DNA of 5,098 nucleotides. It comes from Candidatus Zixiibacteriota bacterium (GTDB taxonomy: Bacteria; Zixibacteria; MSB-5A5; CAIYYT01). Below the pieces are notes generated by a model that ran no database searches, was not told the DNA's origin, and saw only the letters and a program-made list of their open reading frames with translations. Shown piece by piece: positions 4,556-5,098 of this stretch (positions are counted from its first letter, which is position 1; each line of letters opens with the position of its first letter). The translations under genes and the position numbers were made by a program. The stretch spans positions 1 to 5,098 of the forward strand of contig CAUJJY010000299.1 in the NCBI GenBank assembly GCA_963205155.1, written 5' to 3'.

Positions 4556-5098
4556 ATGGAAACCAGTTTCAACAAATCAGCCGATTCCCAACACAAGATA
4601 ACTCTGCAGTCGAGCCTGGTTTACGCCGTTTGGCTTTCCGGTTCTGCCCAACCGGGTCGCGAAGTCTACCTCGAGGTCGGCACGAGCTTCGTCGGTTTAG
4701 GTGCCGCCATCGAAATTAAGGTCAAATCCCAACAGGGAAAGAGCCTCGGCTCACTCAATGACAAGATCTACAACAATAAATATGTCGGAAAACTTCTGAT
4801 CTCCGGTGATGCCCAAATCGGTGATTTGGCCTATTTCGAGGTGAAGCTTCCCGCCGTCAATCTGCAGGGCGAATCGAGCAGAATCAGCATCGTCCCACCC
4901 ATTAAAGTCAAGAACATGTCGTGGAGTGCGTCGGAGGCTCGCCGGGGTGAGATCCTCACATTGAAGGCCGATATCGAAAACGTCAATGAAGGCGTTCCGG
5001 CGAAAGTTATCATCTTTGAGGCCGATCAGGACGGTGCCCACGACCGAATCTGCGAAATCGAGACGGCTGTCAAAAACAGCAGAGTTTCGCTCGACTGG
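4556..5098 (+). CDS. Unknown protein with two Ig-like beta modules, cut by window end (181 aa visible)
   Basis: I do not recognise this gene with confidence. The frame is open from ATG 4556 to the last base and continues outside the window. AGGGTG (4541-4546) lies 9 nt before the ATG, and a good promoter is at 4411-4439. There is no signal peptide or membrane segment. The protein seems built of two beta-rich modules that each open with a Trp followed by a conserved Gly turn: VWLSGSAQPGREVYLEV (25-41) and MSWSASEARRGEILTLKADI (121-140). The first contains FVGLGAAIEIKV (45-56) and the second VIIFEADQDGAHDRI (151-165). Strand-like alternation and such W...G starts recall Ig-like adaptor domains of cytoplasmic, self-assembling systems such as contractile injection machines, but that link is only an impression. 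Codon use (GTC, ATC, GAG, CTC) resembles the ETF-QO gene. Confidence 0.75.
   Translation, partial: METSFNKSADSQHKITLQSSLVYAVWLSGSAQPGREVYLEVGTSFVGLGAAIEIKVKSQQGKSLGSLNDKIYNNKYVGKLLISGDAQIGDLAYFEVKLPAVNLQGESSRISIVPPIKVKNMSWSASEARRGEILTLKADIENVNEGVPAKVIIFEADQDGAHDRICEIETAVKNSRVSLDW

Noticed and set aside
4751..5041. Minus-strand open frame opposite the edge gene
   Set aside because: Shadow of the plus-strand frame, which has a promoter, a ribosome site and consistent codon use.

Overview
The window looks like chromosomal DNA of a Gram-negative, respiring bacterium with moderate GC. It encodes a PagP-like outer-membrane enzyme, a Sec-exported protein with a signal peptide ending in FAQ, and a quinone-reducing flavoprotein. 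The signal peptide style and the cysteine-rich tail of the flavoprotein suggest the FCB/Zixibacteria side of the tree or a deltaproteobacterium-like lineage. That placement is an impression, not a computed result. I see no transposase, integrase, CRISPR array or phage structural gene.

Positions 1-807 (minus strand) hold a tRNA cluster with a protein gene inside it. It reads tRNA-Pro(UGG) with an encoded CCA, then a 171-residue PagP-like outer-membrane protein starting only 20 nt after that CCA, then tRNA-Arg(UCU) without CCA. Each tRNA has a good sigma70-type promoter with 17-bp spacing. The tRNA-Arg -35 box contains the stop codon of the PagP-like gene.

Positions 808-2692: a 557-residue electron transfer flavoprotein-ubiquinone oxidoreductase (ETF-QO) is read on the plus strand, divergently from the tRNA cluster. 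It has its FAD motifs and a C-terminal [4Fe-4S] domain, plus three extra upstream cysteines. No etfA or etfB gene lies in the window. A strong hairpin in the convergent gap at 2627-2652 terminates the minus-strand gene that follows.

Positions 2693-4252 (minus strand): an exported 519-residue protein whose middle resembles a gluzincin (peptidase MA-like) metalloprotease. The zinc motif is degraded (HELVQ instead of HExxH, and no Glu at the expected third ligand), so it is probably a pseudopeptidase.

Positions 4253-4555 are a divergent intergenic region with a well-formed plus-strand promoter, a -10-like box on the minus strand and a nested dyad between them. From 4556 to the window end runs a plus-strand gene cut by the edge. 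It has no signal peptide and appears to carry two beta-rich, Ig-like modules. Its function is unknown.

No single pathway joins these genes. ETF-QO links acyl-CoA or amino-acid oxidation to the quinone pool, and the PagP-like protein would act on envelope lipids. The two right-hand genes may be co-regulated through their shared upstream region. The best candidates for something new are the tRNA-embedded PagP-like gene, the inactivated gluzincin and the edge protein.
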